This document shows positions 1-11,689 of a stretch of 64,000 nt of DNA, piece by piece. Location of the stretch: assembly GCA_949825025.1 (NCBI GenBank), contig OX463788.1:24286069-24350068 (forward strand), read 5' to 3'. The stretch is from Siphlonurus alternatus (lineage: Eukaryota; Arthropoda; Insecta; Ephemeroptera; Siphlonuridae). The notes beneath the pieces are model-generated. The model saw nothing but the letters and a program-made list of their open reading frames with translations. It did no database searches and was not told the origin of the DNA. How positions within the stretch are numbered: the stretch's first letter is position 1; each line of letters starts with the position of its first letter. Both the position numbers and the translations under genes were made by a program.

Positions 1-7
1 TAAAAAA

Positions 8-74
<67 letters not shown>
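1..74. repeat. (AAAT)n microsatellite
   Basis: An uninterrupted AAAT-type tetranucleotide array opens the window and is probably cut by the window edge. Similar TTTA arrays recur at 7776-7850 and 32963-33233. Such arrays can be expanded 3' tails of retroelements, but no element body is recognisable next to this one. Confidence 0.9.
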
Positions 75-142
75 AGCTTCAAATGGTTGGTAAAGTATTG
101 TTTTCAATTTTCAGTTACTTTTATCAAAGTACATACACGTTG

Positions 143-339
143 ACGTACATCAGGCGCTGATCCAGGGGGGGCTGCAGCCCCCCCCCCCCCGAAATTTTGG
201 ATTTAACATGGGTAATATAGGCGTTTCCCCCACTCCAATTTATTTAACATTAGTTAGGCAGCCTCCCCCCCCCCCCCCACCCGAAATTTTGCAGCCCCCC
301 CCCCCCGAAATTTTTTCTTGATCCGCGCCTGACGTACAT
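143..339. mobile_element. hAT-type MITE with exact 8-bp target duplication
   Basis: The element occupies 151-331 and is flanked by identical 8-bp copies of ACGTACAT (143-150 and 332-339). Its ends are inverted: CAGGCGCTGATCCAG on the left and the complement of TTGATCCGCGCCTG on the right. An 8-bp duplication plus CAGG-type ends is the signature of hAT transposons. The inside is three runs of C separated by GAAATTTTG-like segments and has no coding capacity. It is therefore a non-autonomous element. A second member of the same family lies at 16278-16459. Confidence 0.85.
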
Positions 340-3300
340 ACAGGATGATTATTTTTTTTGTTCAAAATGTTTCAAATCTTGTGAAACATTAATGATAAAA
401 GTTTAAAAATTATACGAACTGAAGGTTAAATGATTTTCCTTTTATGAAATTATATAAAAATATAAATTGAGATTTAGGTTTCTGGTAAAAGATATAGAAG
501 AATTATACGTAGAAAATTTTTGCCACTATATCACTAAATTTGTTGATTGATTGGTTGGTATTTTGGGGCAATTGACACATTTTGGTCATGTATGCTCCCC
601 AATCACTAGATTTGTTTACTCTCGATGTTTATAATAATGATAATTTAAATCTAAAAAATCTAAACAGGGACAGCTATCTAGATGAATATAAAAAATGAAG
701 GAAATATTCAATGAAGTTTATTATTTTAATGGTTATAGATAGAATATTATAATGCTTATAAAAAAAAAAAGAAAGATAAACTTATTACTCAATGTTACCC
801 CCCTCCCCCATTTCAATAAATGATTAAAATCTGATAAGCTCTCTGAATGTTAAGTTATAAATACGACCAATGAAATGCTATATAAAAATGTAACTCAATG
901 CTTAAATCTTGTCATCGTTCTCCTGACACCATCACTTAAGAGTACCTGATTCGAATACGGCATTCAAAATCCAAGATGAACCAATAATACACACAACTAC
1001 AATATATACTTATTGTTTCCCCTATATTGTATGTAACTGAAGGAAGTATATAAAATCCGTCACACGTCGTGTGCACCGTACTGCATGCGTAGCAGCCATA
1101 TGGCGAAAGTGACGGATCCTTAGCAACAGACGAGGAATTATATATAATATTAGCTAACTACATGTGTGACATATATGAAAAATAAACTACACTGCCCTTT
1201 TAAAATTTTAATCAACATTATGTTTTTTAATTGACTACCAAATATAACACAAACCGTCCATATTCATTTGAATGAGGTTACGGTCGGACCGCAAGCTTTG
1301 AGATATTGTTATCGAGCGCAGACTGCAAACAATGATTGCACAGCGTTTAGCCTACATTTGTAGCAGCTGAGGGTAATTTTGTATAATTTGAATGTTAGTG
1401 TACTTGCACAGAGAGCAACAAATTCGATAAGGATTTATTTTAAATTCATGCACTTATTTATAAGAATTGAGCTTTGATACAAGTATTTATGATATATAGG
1501 CACTTTTGTTTGCTATCATAACAGTCATCATGCAGCAACTTACAGTTTGGCCAGATTTAACTTGTGATATTTTGTTTATGTCAGTTGCACTCTCAAAGCA
1601 CTGAATATCATCGTTTCACGAAAACAGTCAACCTACTATATTATATAGTAAATCTACCTTTCTGGTGAAATGTTCAAGTTTCAAGTTATCTAATTTTACC
1701 TGACCTATAAAAAAAATACTTCTCTATATACTAAATGGTTTCAAATTTTTAACCTTAAAGAATTCATATGGGATCCCATTAAATGCATAAATTTAAAATT
1801 ATGTATTTTTATGCGATATGAATTGGAAAAATTCTTAAAGATAGGAAAAAAAAAAAAGCCAAAGAAAGGAATTTAAAAAAAAAGTAAATAAAAAAATGGC
1901 AATATGATGAAATGAAATTTCATGTCACCCATTGAGTTGTTGTGCTGTTTTATTTTGTACTGATACTCAGTAAACAACTAAATTATTATTAATATTAGTA
2001 TGACGATAAAAAATCAATGGACTTGTTTTTTTATTTTAAAGAAGAGCTTGCTTTATTTGATGACATTTATATATTATACTATTATAAATATCTCAGAGTA
2101 AAATTAAATTACTCGAACTCTCCCTCATATATTGTAAAATCTCATACCCTTGCACATGTCTGTTTACATTTAAAATAAAAAAAGAAAGAAAAATTAATAG
2201 AAAAATGAGATCCTATACAATCAGCACGTACCCATTAAAGGAGGCACAAAACCTTCTGAACTCAACTGCCAGCAACTGTAATTAAAGCACACTGCAATTG
2301 CAACTGCTAAATTATCGATGTCATTTTGTCTTCTATCGTGCGGTTAAGTACTATTATTTATAATAGTTGAGCACATAAGAGAACTATGGATTAAAAATTG
2401 TAGTTCGCTGTAGTTTACTGGAAACTCTAGATTTACGTTACCATATGTTACTACAATCAAATCAATTTGATGTTCTCTTCAGAAGTAGCCGGAAATCATA
2501 TTTGAGTTTCTCCAAGGTTTAATTTGAGTTTTACGTTTGAAATTTTTGCAGAGAGGTTTGCAATGAAAGTACTAACGTTGCCTCAAAATATAATGAATGA
2601 CCAAGACCAGAGAGCACTCACTTCTGACTTATTCTAATAGCGGGAATACATAATAAATTTGACTATACAACTGTACTATATTTATATATATAATATACTA
2701 TACGCTAGAGTCAGCACGTTAGCGGAGAACGGCTTATGCGAGCAGAAGTTGAAAATGATATGACGGTACGTAGCAGCTCGTGAAATGCGTTGCACCTACA
2801 AATACATTAATTAGCTGTTATAATAATTAACACTAATCAGATATATAAAGTTAAACAGTCAAGAAATACATATCCAAATATACGTTAAGAAAAATAAAAT
2901 ATTATTTACTTGACGGCAATACACATGAGAAAAGAAAATAGGCTAAAAAATGGAAAAATGTACCTTGGGGGAAAAAAAATCAGTTATTCTGGGAAAAAAA
3001 AGAAGAAGAAAAGAAATTTTGAATCGCGAACAGCAAAATATGTAATCATTATTCAAAAGTCTACTTTATATAAGCAACAATCATCACAGAGAGCCAGTTT
3101 TTTTTTTAATATTGTTACATCTACAGCAAACAGCAATAAGATTGAGTAACATAACTACCTATATACTATTTTCTTGTAATATATCATATTCTGATTCTGA
3201 GTGGTTCTTTAAGGTATGTCTCCTTCATTTATGGAGCCATAAATATGAATATATGTACGTGATAAAGCGATTCCACCTTGGGATTATGCTTTGCATAAAA

Positions 3301-3850
3301 TAGTGATGTATTCTGTTGTTAGGTGACATTTTTCTTACTATTATTCTTTATACTTCTTTATTGGTCTTTTTCAGATGCCTTACCAACAAACAGTTCATCT
3401 TTCTTTAGGTGAGAGAAAATGAGGACAGTTCATTAACACCATATATGACATGCATAATCATAATATATTAACTTAAGTGAACCAGAAACAGTTTATTTAT
3501 ATTTATCTGACATGGCATATGTCTTGTTATCTGTGCTCAGCTATTAATGGTGTGATTTGATAAACTTTTTGTATTTGAAAATAATAATAATGGGGAATGA
3601 AGTGATCCCGATCAAGAGTTTATTATAGTACGGAGAGCTCTTTTCTGCAAAACAAAGCATCTATTTAGTAGAGCTGCCTTACTTCCCCAGTGTATAATAC
3701 CAAGCCAAATGGGAATAAATCAATAAATATATGCATAATATATAGTTAAAAGAGTTTCAACTGAAACATGGTTTCTGATAGTATACTTATAGTATTAAGC
3801 ATACATGACAGGCGTTACTGGATGATCGTTCATATTCTCGTTTACGCCTT
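340..3850. other. AT-rich stretch without a recognisable gene
   Basis: Short open frames here (for example 2910-3149) have no codon structure or recognisable motif and contain A-runs. The only local structure noted is a small inverted repeat, ATCCGTCAC at about 1056 facing GTGACGGAT at about 1117, within a GC-richer patch of about 70 bases. I see no RNA gene or mobile element with clear ends. Confidence 0.5.
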
Positions 3851-3862
3851 GTCAAACAGCAT

Positions 3863-3885
3863 TGCTGCTGCTGCTGCTGCTGCTG
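3863..3885. repeat. CTG/TGC trinucleotide repeat
   Basis: About seven TGC/CTG units in tandem in otherwise AT-rich DNA. It is not inside a recognisable coding frame. Confidence 0.85.
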
Positions 3886-4189
3886 AGTCATCACGTCATC
3901 ACTTCCGACAGGAGAATTGCAATTAATAATATTTCTTGCCTAGCATTTTAACATAACTTGCAATAAATGTGTCAATTGAAATTTTAGATTGAAAAAAATC
4001 CTGTAATTTGATTATTTTATTCACTATTTTCAGTTTTATTTCACCTCATACATTATTAAATATATGTAAGATAAATATAAGCACAATGCAGGGTGGGGAT
4101 AACGTACAAAGCATCACTAGACACTATTTCACGTTATGCGGCAGTCACCCGTAGTAAAATTACAAATATTTGGTACTGTACAAATCAAC

Positions 4190-4440
4190 GTTAACAATTC
4201 ACTTAATTTATACTACTATGAATATTTACATAATTATGGATGTAGTATGACTTATCTGCCGAGGCAAATTGTTTATTAGAGCTAAGCGTCACCTGTGGAG
4301 GTAACTTATTTCACAAATTAACAAACCTTCCAAGAAACCCTATCTTATACAACTCACTGTCAGTTCTAGCTTTTGGCATAGAATAAGCAATACCCACCCA
4401 ACCTTCTTGGCCTTTAATGGTCCGTCCTTCACGAATGGAA
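4190..4440 (-). pseudogene. Old LINE 3' fragment (C-terminus of reverse transcriptase ORF)
   Basis: Read on the minus strand, the sequence encodes a stretch resembling the end of a CR1/jockey-type ORF2: LYKIGFLGRFVNL, then a stop where the family usually has Trp, then NKLPPQVTLSS. The pattern 'F-x-R-x-V-x-x-W-N-x-L-P' is a familiar C-terminal signature of these proteins, and the stop is one base away from TGG. It is followed by another stop and non-coding sequence. This is a short, decayed 5'-truncated relic. The clade assignment is tentative because only about 60 residues can be read. Confidence 0.5.
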
Positions 4441-4639
4441 TCAGTAATATATGTAAACGTAATATATTTATTATTTTTATTATAAGCAGTATTGAAACGA
4501 TATGCAAATGAAACTTAAGTATGATAATATTATATGATATGAAAAAAATAGGCAAGCTGTAATAATAGTATCATATTACAATAATTAGGTATTATGAAAT
4601 GGCCTAAAGTTTCAGTTAGCTGAATGATACTCTTAAATA

Positions 4640-5072
4640 TCCAAGAAGTAATAATAGATTTAGAGAAAGAACATGGAATTTTGTGCTACCAAAAATTTGG
4701 AACGAAATACCGATAAATATTAGATCAATTGACCAAAAAATGTTATTGAAAAAAGTGCTGAGAAAGCATATATTAAATAATTTGCGTTAATGTGAGCTGT
4801 AATACCATTCTATTAATTGTATTTGTGCTTCTGTTTAAGTTTAAGGGTTTAAATTTGTTCGTGCTTATTTTTGTTTGTTTTTGTTTTTATCTTTTGTTAA
4901 TGTTATTAATGTATTGTTTTGTATTGTTATTTTTAATAAATATAGGTAATTTTGTTTAAGCTTACTATACGTGTTGAATAATTGTATGTAACTCAGTTCC
5001 AACCGATAGGGCTTCATTTAGGGCCTTGGTTGGACTGTATTTGTACACAATTTATTAATAAAAAGCTTAAAA
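4640..5072 (+). pseudogene. LINE 3' end: RT C-terminus plus 3' UTR and A-rich tail
   Basis: The plus strand begins with a coding relic reading RTWNFVLPKIWNEIP and ending in KHILNNLR then a stop, which matches the C-terminal region of jockey-like ORF2 proteins (P-x-x-W-N-x-x-P motif). It is followed by about 280 bases of T-rich 3' UTR, the segment CCTTGGTTGGACTGTATTTG and an A-rich tail near 5067. Nearly the same tail segment occurs at 62225-62310, so this is a repeated LINE family. The 5' part of the element is absent (5' truncation). It lies tail-to-tail with the older fragment on the other strand just upstream. Confidence 0.65.
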
Positions 5073-5950
5073 AAAAATAATCTTAATCTTTAATAAATTA
5101 GAAATCTAATTTTTGTTTGTTTTATTTACTGGATTTTGGATTGAATATTAATTGTTTAATTTGATCATTAACTGCTGGAAATTTTAACAATAAAATATTA
5201 TCAATTAATAGTCTTCTATATGTTATATGTTATATATTATATAATAAATCAGACGAAACTGAATGTATTATTTGTGTCAACAATAGAGATATATAGCATG
5301 TAATGTCTCTACATGAATGCATTTTAATTGTTATATATGATTATTAAAGTTGATTTAATTCCAAACTAACAATTTATAGAGTTAAGTAAGAGGAAGAAGA
5401 TTTTATAAAAATTAGAGTGTGCTAGGCTACTACATTAACTTTAATGTATAGAATCTATTTATTTATACACTTGAACCATGTATAGCCATGCATAGAGGGG
5501 AGAATGGAATCTGATCTGCATAACAAGTAATTATAATTAATTATGATGAGTGTGCTCATGCTGCATTAAATATATTATTCTAATTAATTAAATTAGTTTG
5601 TAAATATAGACGCCTTAAAATAAAGTATCATTATGTAATGCATTTCACTTAGTTTAACGAAGTTTATTAAATTTTAGCATATTTTGAAGATAAATATAAT
5701 TTTAAATTATTTGATGCATAATATTATTTTTATTACTGTAAGTAAACGGTTGTTTATGTTTGTGAAGCAATATTGGAATTACATGTTGTTGTTTTTTTGT
5801 TTTTGTTTTTTCTTTTTTAACACTTTAAACAAATTACAGTTTGTGATGTGGATTCTAAATTCAGCTAGTATTTGCATATAGTGAGTTGGTAGTCAGGTGC
5901 TAAGAACTAACTGTAAGTATTATCTATGTATCTTCATCAGTACTTTTATA
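5073..5950. other. AT-rich stretch, nothing recognised
   Basis: No coding frame, RNA gene or bounded element could be identified. The 65-codon frame at 5684-5881 is low-complexity T-rich sequence. Confidence 0.5.
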
Positions 5951-6022
5951 TTATTTGTAAAATACAGTATGCAATGTATGCTTCACTTATTTGTAAAATA
6001 CAGTATGCAATGTATGCTTCAC
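5951..6022. repeat. Perfect 36-bp tandem duplication
   Basis: The 36-bp unit beginning TTATTTGTAAAATACAG is present at 5951-5986 and repeated without change at 5987-6022. The identity implies a recent duplication, probably by replication slippage. Confidence 0.9.
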
Positions 6023-6652
6023 TCAGAAATTGCACGCCAGTTGTAAACTACTAGTCCGTGTGACCTAGATCAGTGGATGACAAAGCTCTATAATATACGT
6101 CTGCTTGATTGGTAGAATATTGACAGCGGTGGCCGGGTGAAAATAGTCTTAGCTCCCATATATATGGTCTGGCAAATCTAAGCGAGCTAGCTGCAAGCCT
6201 AACAGTAGCTTCTGAATAAGGAAATTTGCCTATATATATATATATACTTAAATTAAATGAAGATATTATAATAAGAATATTAAACATCATAATCATAGTA
6301 CAGTATTAGCATGAGTAAATAATAGTTTTACTATATGAATTTGTTAGTGCGACTATGAATTGTGCCAATTGTGTGAAATTTCTAATATGAACTTGCACCT
6401 TTACTTTTGATGTTGAATTAGTATATTAATTCCCGTTGGGAGTTTCAAAATATTAGATTGTATTACATAATATTCAAGCGTGGGAAGAAATTTTTTATTT
6501 TAAAATTAGAAATTTGAAGCTATTTTCGTAAAATATATTATGAATAATTTATGATATATTATTAATATTATTATAAACAGTATAAATAAGCTAAAAATAA
6601 ATAAAAATTAAATCATATTTAACTCCGCGGAATAACATTTAATGTTGTTACA

Positions 6653-6969
6653 ATGGACAATTTGCATGGCATTTTTTTATTGTAGAAATGGATAGAGGGT
6701 GCAAAGTTATGCCACTCTGAATTTTTTCAGATTTTTTAGAGACCGGGAACTATTTTTAAAATTTTATTGAAAGTCAATTTTATGACGTCACGAGGAGTCT
6801 GTCCTTAAAAGGATAAGCACTAAACGCCCGTGACGTCATAAAACTGACTTTCAATAATTTTTTTAAAAATAGTTCCCACTCTCAAAAAAATCTGAAAAAA
6901 TTCAGAGTAGCATAATTTGGTACCGTCTATCCATTTCTGCAATAAAAAAATGTCATGCAAATTGTCTAA
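6653..6969. mobile_element. Foldback MITE (family with central TGACGTCA sites)
   Basis: Two arms of about 130 bases are inverted copies of each other, running from ACAATTTGCATG on the left to CATGCAAATTGT on the right. Shared internal blocks are TTTTTTTATTG, ATGGATAGAG and TTTTTAAAATAGTTCCC-like sequence. The spacer carries a TGACGTCACG motif facing a GTGACGTCAT motif. The same family is present at 10144-10462. There is no coding capacity. The exact target duplication is unclear here. In the sister copy TA is duplicated, suggesting a Tc1/mariner-type origin. Confidence 0.8.
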
Positions 6970-7775
6970 TGGGATTCTACTGATGAGAGTAATAATTTTA
7001 TATAATACAAGCAAATTCTAAGCAATTACTTTGTGAACTGTTTACCTCTAAATTACATATATATCTCAGACTACATGATAAAGTTTAAGATAATTTGATA
7101 TGGTATAATTATTAGTCTGATTATTTGCAGTGCTGTTAAATGTTGAGAATATTCCATCTGCTAACTAGGCTATAGGGAGATGCATGGTCTACTTACATCC
7201 ACCTAGACTTCCTTGATAATATCAGCAGTTTCTATTGTAGTTATAGAATCAGCAAATTCTGCAAACAAAATAACTTGCTTCGTGGATTTAATTACATTTA
7301 AATTTACTGTTTTCCTATAATCCATATTAATATATAATAAGTGCAACATAAAAACTAATAATAACAGTAAGTATATTTGCACCGTAATAAAAACTATACA
7401 CATATAATTATATATATTATACTTTATATAAATAGAATATATATATATTGTAATGTTAAATTAAAATCAATGGGTTTTCTTAACAAATTGAATGCACTCT
7501 AATAATTTGTAGCATAATAAAATAAATCAAAGTAATTATTTACATTGTTACTAGCATACTAGCCTGAAATTTACTAATTTAGTCTTACAAGTATTCAAAA
7601 ATAAGTAATCATTTTATAATTTTTATCAAGAATTCAATTAGTGTAAAATGTCAACAATTTTGTATTAAACTTTACGATAAAAAGCATGACTCATGCGTTG
7701 CCCATTTTAAAGATCTAATAAAAATGTTAACATTGCCAAGCATGTATATTATATACTAAATTGTATCCTGTTGAA
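6970..7775. other. AT-rich stretch, nothing recognised
   Basis: No element boundaries, RNA genes or convincing coding frames seen. The minus-strand frame at 7203-7403 shows no motif. Confidence 0.45.
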
Positions 7776-7778
7776 TAT

Positions 7779-7849
<71 letters not shown>

Positions 7850-7850
7850 T
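7776..7850. repeat. (TTTA)n microsatellite
   Basis: About 18 uninterrupted TTTA/ATTT units. The adjoining sequence TTCAAGAAAAGACAACTTG might be a retroelement 3' end in the opposite orientation, but no body is recognised. Confidence 0.9.
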
Positions 7851-8699
7851 TCAAGAAAAGACAACTTGATAGGTAACCCGGTTGTAAAGAATACAATATA
7901 ATATATAGTTAACAGTGTTCATACAAACTTATTTGTTTGTATGACAAACAATTGCCGTAACAATTAACTCATATCCTTTATTATTTAAATTCAAGGTTCA
8001 GAATTTGAAGTACATGAATTAAAAATTAATATGAAATAAAAATTATATATCTAAATGATGAAGAATTTGTTTGTATTTTTTTATGTTATACAAAAATACA
8101 AAAGTCTGTTTGTTTCAGGTTATGGACATCAATGAAGATGTGCTAAAATGTTAATTTTTTATTTTATGTTTTGTTTCTAAAATTTGTCATGAATTTAAAA
8201 TTTAAATAGGACATTCAATAATAGTATTAGAGTTTTCGGTTATATTTTGATTTCATGTGAATAAAAAATCTGTATTTTTCTTTTTTAAATTTATGTATCT
8301 ATTTGAAAAAGTAATGATAATTATTAACTAATATAATATGTAAAAATTTAAAAACAAGTATAATTATGTTTCTAATTTCAACGGTAAATTTTTTATCTGC
8401 TTTTGTTCAAAATAAGAAGTTTGTCTTAAATTTTTTGTTAATTAAGTTGAAAATTATTATCAGCAAGGTCTTGAAGAAATTTACTTTCATGTAATTTGTA
8501 TCAGCCAATAAGGTTATATGTTATAACCTTGGCTGAGATGTATAATTAAATTGACTAATAAAAAAAAAAAAAAAAATCATAGTTAAAATACATAAACAAT
8601 ATTAATTAAACATACACAACATACAAAAATTATTAAACAACCAAAATCTTGGTAACATAAGATTTTAGTCGAATAATAATTTTTGTACGTGTAAGTGAA

Positions 8700-9005
8700 A
8701 AATATAAATGTTTTTGAGGGGACGTTAAAGAACATTTTCATTAATCAAGAAATTTATTCTGTAAAACTATATTTTAGCAAATAAGCTGCCTGAGGATATT
8801 GTCTATAGTGTTATTTTCTAGTTAATAATTACAATTACATACATGACAGATGTATTTTTTTTTTTTTTTTAGATTGAATGTATACTGCTGTTATTATTGT
8901 TGTTTTAATGTATTTCAATTTATTTATTTTATTATTTTATTAATTAACATGATCCATGTTGTACTTGTGCAACCAGTGGTTAAATAAATGAATTGAATAA
9001 TAATA
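8700..9005 (+). pseudogene. 3' stub of a LINE related to the 11.7-13.5 kb copy
   Basis: A relic of the last ORF2 codons reads INQEIYSVKLYFS, then after a one-base shift ANKLPEDIVYSVIF and a stop. The two better copies end in FYSVNPYFSNKISEN and FYSIKMFFANKLPEN, so this is the same protein C-terminus. The 3' UTR contains GATCCATGTTGT and TGCAACCAG before an AATAAA-like site and an AATAATAATAA tail, which also matches the other copies. The stub is 5'-truncated, frameshifted and clearly inactive. Confidence 0.7.
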
Positions 9006-9749
9006 AGCAATTTAATAAAGAAAAATGATTCAATCAAATCCGGACCAACCTATAAAAAAATTAAACATTGAGGTATTCTGTGAGAACATTTTTTCTTTCG
9101 TGTTTTAATTGGATCAATTATAAGTACGAATCAAAAGGATATTGATTGAAAGTCGTAAGAAGTAAGTCGAAGATCAACTGCAGATAAGTTAAAGAGATAT
9201 CACTACTGATTGTGAGCTTTAGTATGACGCTGTTGCACATTTAGTTGCACTTATCGTTAGTTGATGCACTTTACGACTAACCTTGTATTTGCCTATACTC
9301 TATACTCATCGATACATCGTTGCCTCAGAATGTAAATCACGTCGAACAATTTTGTTATGCAAATCTAAATCGTATATCAACAGTACACAGAACTCGTGCA
9401 AAAGTCAAAGTTCCATACTTACATAATTTAGATTTTGAGACGGATGATATGATTTCCATTAAAATTTTCAGTATTCGATTTACATGATCTACTGTATTTC
9501 ATAGTTTTAATAAAATAGTATATTTTATAACTACATATAATACACAAATTCATTATTCAACTACTATTGTGCCAGAATTGTTAAGGAAAATCCATACCAC
9601 ATACTACACTAAAGATTTATTTCAATATTTCTACTTCTCACTTTGTTTTTTCATTTTCCTACGAATTAATTTTTATATCGTACAAAGAGAAATACAAAGT
9701 GGGAAAAGATCTGTAATTGTGATGAAAACATTTTTTAGTTTAATAATAC

Positions 9750-10500
9750 TTAAGGTAGAGATAACACGCCCAATGTTAATAAATATTTCGTTCATGATAA
9801 TTATAATATGAAAAAAATTGAGAATGTTCTCCTTTAAATACCTTATCAGTAGGTAAAATATCAGGTATACAAAAACGAACTAGTTTTCGAGTTATTAATT
9901 TTTGCAATTGACTAATTTAACATGGAAGTTCCATTTCTCCCGAGTACAAAAACGAGCTAGTTTTCGAGTTATTAATTTTTAAAGTTGACTAATTTAACAT
10001 GGAGAAATGGAACTTCCATGTTAAATTGGTCAATTTTAAAAATTAATAACTCGAAAACTAGCTCGTTTTTGCATACCTGATATTTTACTTACTGATAAGT
10101 CTGATAAGGTATGTAAAGGAGAACATTCTAAATTTTTTTCATAATGGAGTATTGACCTCAATTTTTTTATTGCAGAAATAGATAGAGGATGCAAAGTTAT
10201 GCTACCCTGATTTTTTTTAGATTTTTTAGAGCCCGGGAACTATTTTTAAAAAATTATTGAAAGTTATTTTTGTGACGTCACGAGACGCCGCTCCTTAAGA
10301 AAAAGATAGGACTTGCCGCCGCGTGACGTCACTAAAAGGACTTTCAATAATTTTTTAAAAATACTTCCCGGGCTCTAAAAAATCTGAAAAAAAATCATGG
10401 TAGCATAACTTTGCACGCTCTATCCATTTCTGCAATAAAAAAAATTGAGGACAATACTCCATTATCATGAATGGGATTTTTATTAACATCTCTAAGTTAA
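9750..10500. mobile_element. TTAA-flanked foldback MITE, interrupted by another MITE
   Basis: The ends are TTAAGGTAGAGAT (9750) and, inverted, TAACTTAGAGATG (10500), each with a TTAA. TTAA target duplication is typical of piggyBac-like transposons, although the bases just inside do not match the classic piggyBac CCC start. Long inverted arms carry ATATCAGGTATACAAAAACG and CTAGTTTTCGAGTTATTAA. The left arm has a direct duplication of the CTAGTTTTCGAG block. The right arm is split by a second MITE at 10144-10462. Removing that insert restores the arm. A sister copy is at 51997-52360. Confidence 0.8.
10142..10464. mobile_element. Foldback MITE nested in a TTAA MITE
   Basis: Arms of about 130 bases start ATGGAGTATTGACCTC and end with the inverted GAGGACAATACTCCAT. 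TA dinucleotides at 10142-10143 and 10463-10464 are the likely target duplication, which suggests a Tc1/mariner-derived element. The middle has TGACGTCACG facing CGTGACGTCA. It is the same family as 6653-6969. It sits inside the right arm of the surrounding element, so it arrived later. Confidence 0.8.
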
Positions 10501-10524
10501 CAATATTATTATAATCTGTTTGTT

Positions 10525-10827
10525 TTACTTTGCTTGTTTTGCTAAATCATGCACCCTCCAACAAACCCAAAATATAGTGTTGCTTGATGTAAATGTCAAA
10601 TATTGCTCTTCTTTCAAATGTTCCTTGAAACCATAATAACCATTACCATCCATGTGGTGATGCTGGTCTTCTTGGTCTTTTGTAAGTGCCACTGCTTTCT
10701 GAACAGTAGGTGCATTTTCTTGCATTTTGGGGAGAATAAGAGAGATAGTGAGAGAAACGGCTGCTTCCTTGCGCATCTTCAGGCCTCTCACTATGTCGTC
10801 TGCCGCATAATATATCGCAATACAAAC
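10525..10827 (-). other. Open frame of unknown status in a less AT-rich patch
   Basis: The minus strand is open from about 10827 to 10525. The first ATG is at 10774-10776, giving 83 residues starting MRKEAAVSLT. An HHH run and a Lys/Glu-rich C-terminal half are visible. No family is recognised, and there is no signal peptide or membrane segment. Base composition is more balanced than the flanks, which is the only hint of past coding. It could be an exon relic, an internal piece of a degraded transposon or chance. Confidence 0.2.
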
Positions 10828-11415
10828 TTAGCTAGCGCGAGCACACGGCCGGATAGTCAGGAAGAATTGCCTGTGCCCTCATTCTCAAATACGCATTCCG
10901 GAGGATAGAGTTGATATTTGAAATATTTAACAACATAAAAATTTATAAGAACTTGCTTTAAAAAAATACATATTAATTTATTTATATTATACATATTCCA
11001 AAAAGAAAATGGTTGCTAATTATTTTGAGAATAATTCATGTAGCACAAAATGAATAAAACACATTAAAATATAATATATTTAGAGTAAAAATAAAAAAAA
11101 AAAAAGGAACCAGATACAAAATTGTTATGCATCCATATAGTTATTACTGACATTACTATACAGTAGAAGAGAATTTTTTCATGCATTATACAAACAAATT
11201 GTCAATTTGCTCTTCATGCCTGTCTTCTTTTCATTTTTTGATTGTACTTGAAATGAAGTAGTAAGGTGATATAATATGTTTCAATACAATATTATATTAT
11301 ATATACATACACAACATGATATCATATCTCTTACGGGGTAAGCCAGCAGCATTATCACCTCGACTGTTTACATCAAACAGTCTAACAGCACTCGATTCTT
11401 ACATACTCCACTTGC

Positions 11416-11616
11416 TTCCATAACGCGATGTCTAGCGGGCGAGAAGGGCGCATTTGCTTCAATTTCGGATGGCTACCATTGGCGATAAAATCACTCCCCA
11501 CAGCCCGGGAGACAATTTTATCTCGCCAACATGGCTGCTATACGAAATTGAAGCAAGTGCGCCTTTCTCGCTCCACCATTACCGCCAAGCCCCGCTTGCA
11601 TCGCGCTCTATGGAAA
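11416..11616. mobile_element. Short palindromic MITE
   Basis: TTCCATAACGCGATG at the left faces CATCGCGCTCTATGGAA at the right. Inside, GCGAGAAGGGCGCATTTGCT and TTCAATTTCG face CGAAATTGAAGCAAGTGCGC. The GATAAAAT/ATTTTATC block lies nearest the centre. The total is about 200 bases with no coding capacity. The target duplication could not be settled. Frames read across it are artefacts of the palindrome. Confidence 0.65.
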
Positions 11617-11689
11617 ACTGCCTGGGAAAAAACACCTACTTTGAAATATATTATATTATAATTAATTCTGGAACGTTGTCCTTACTTCG

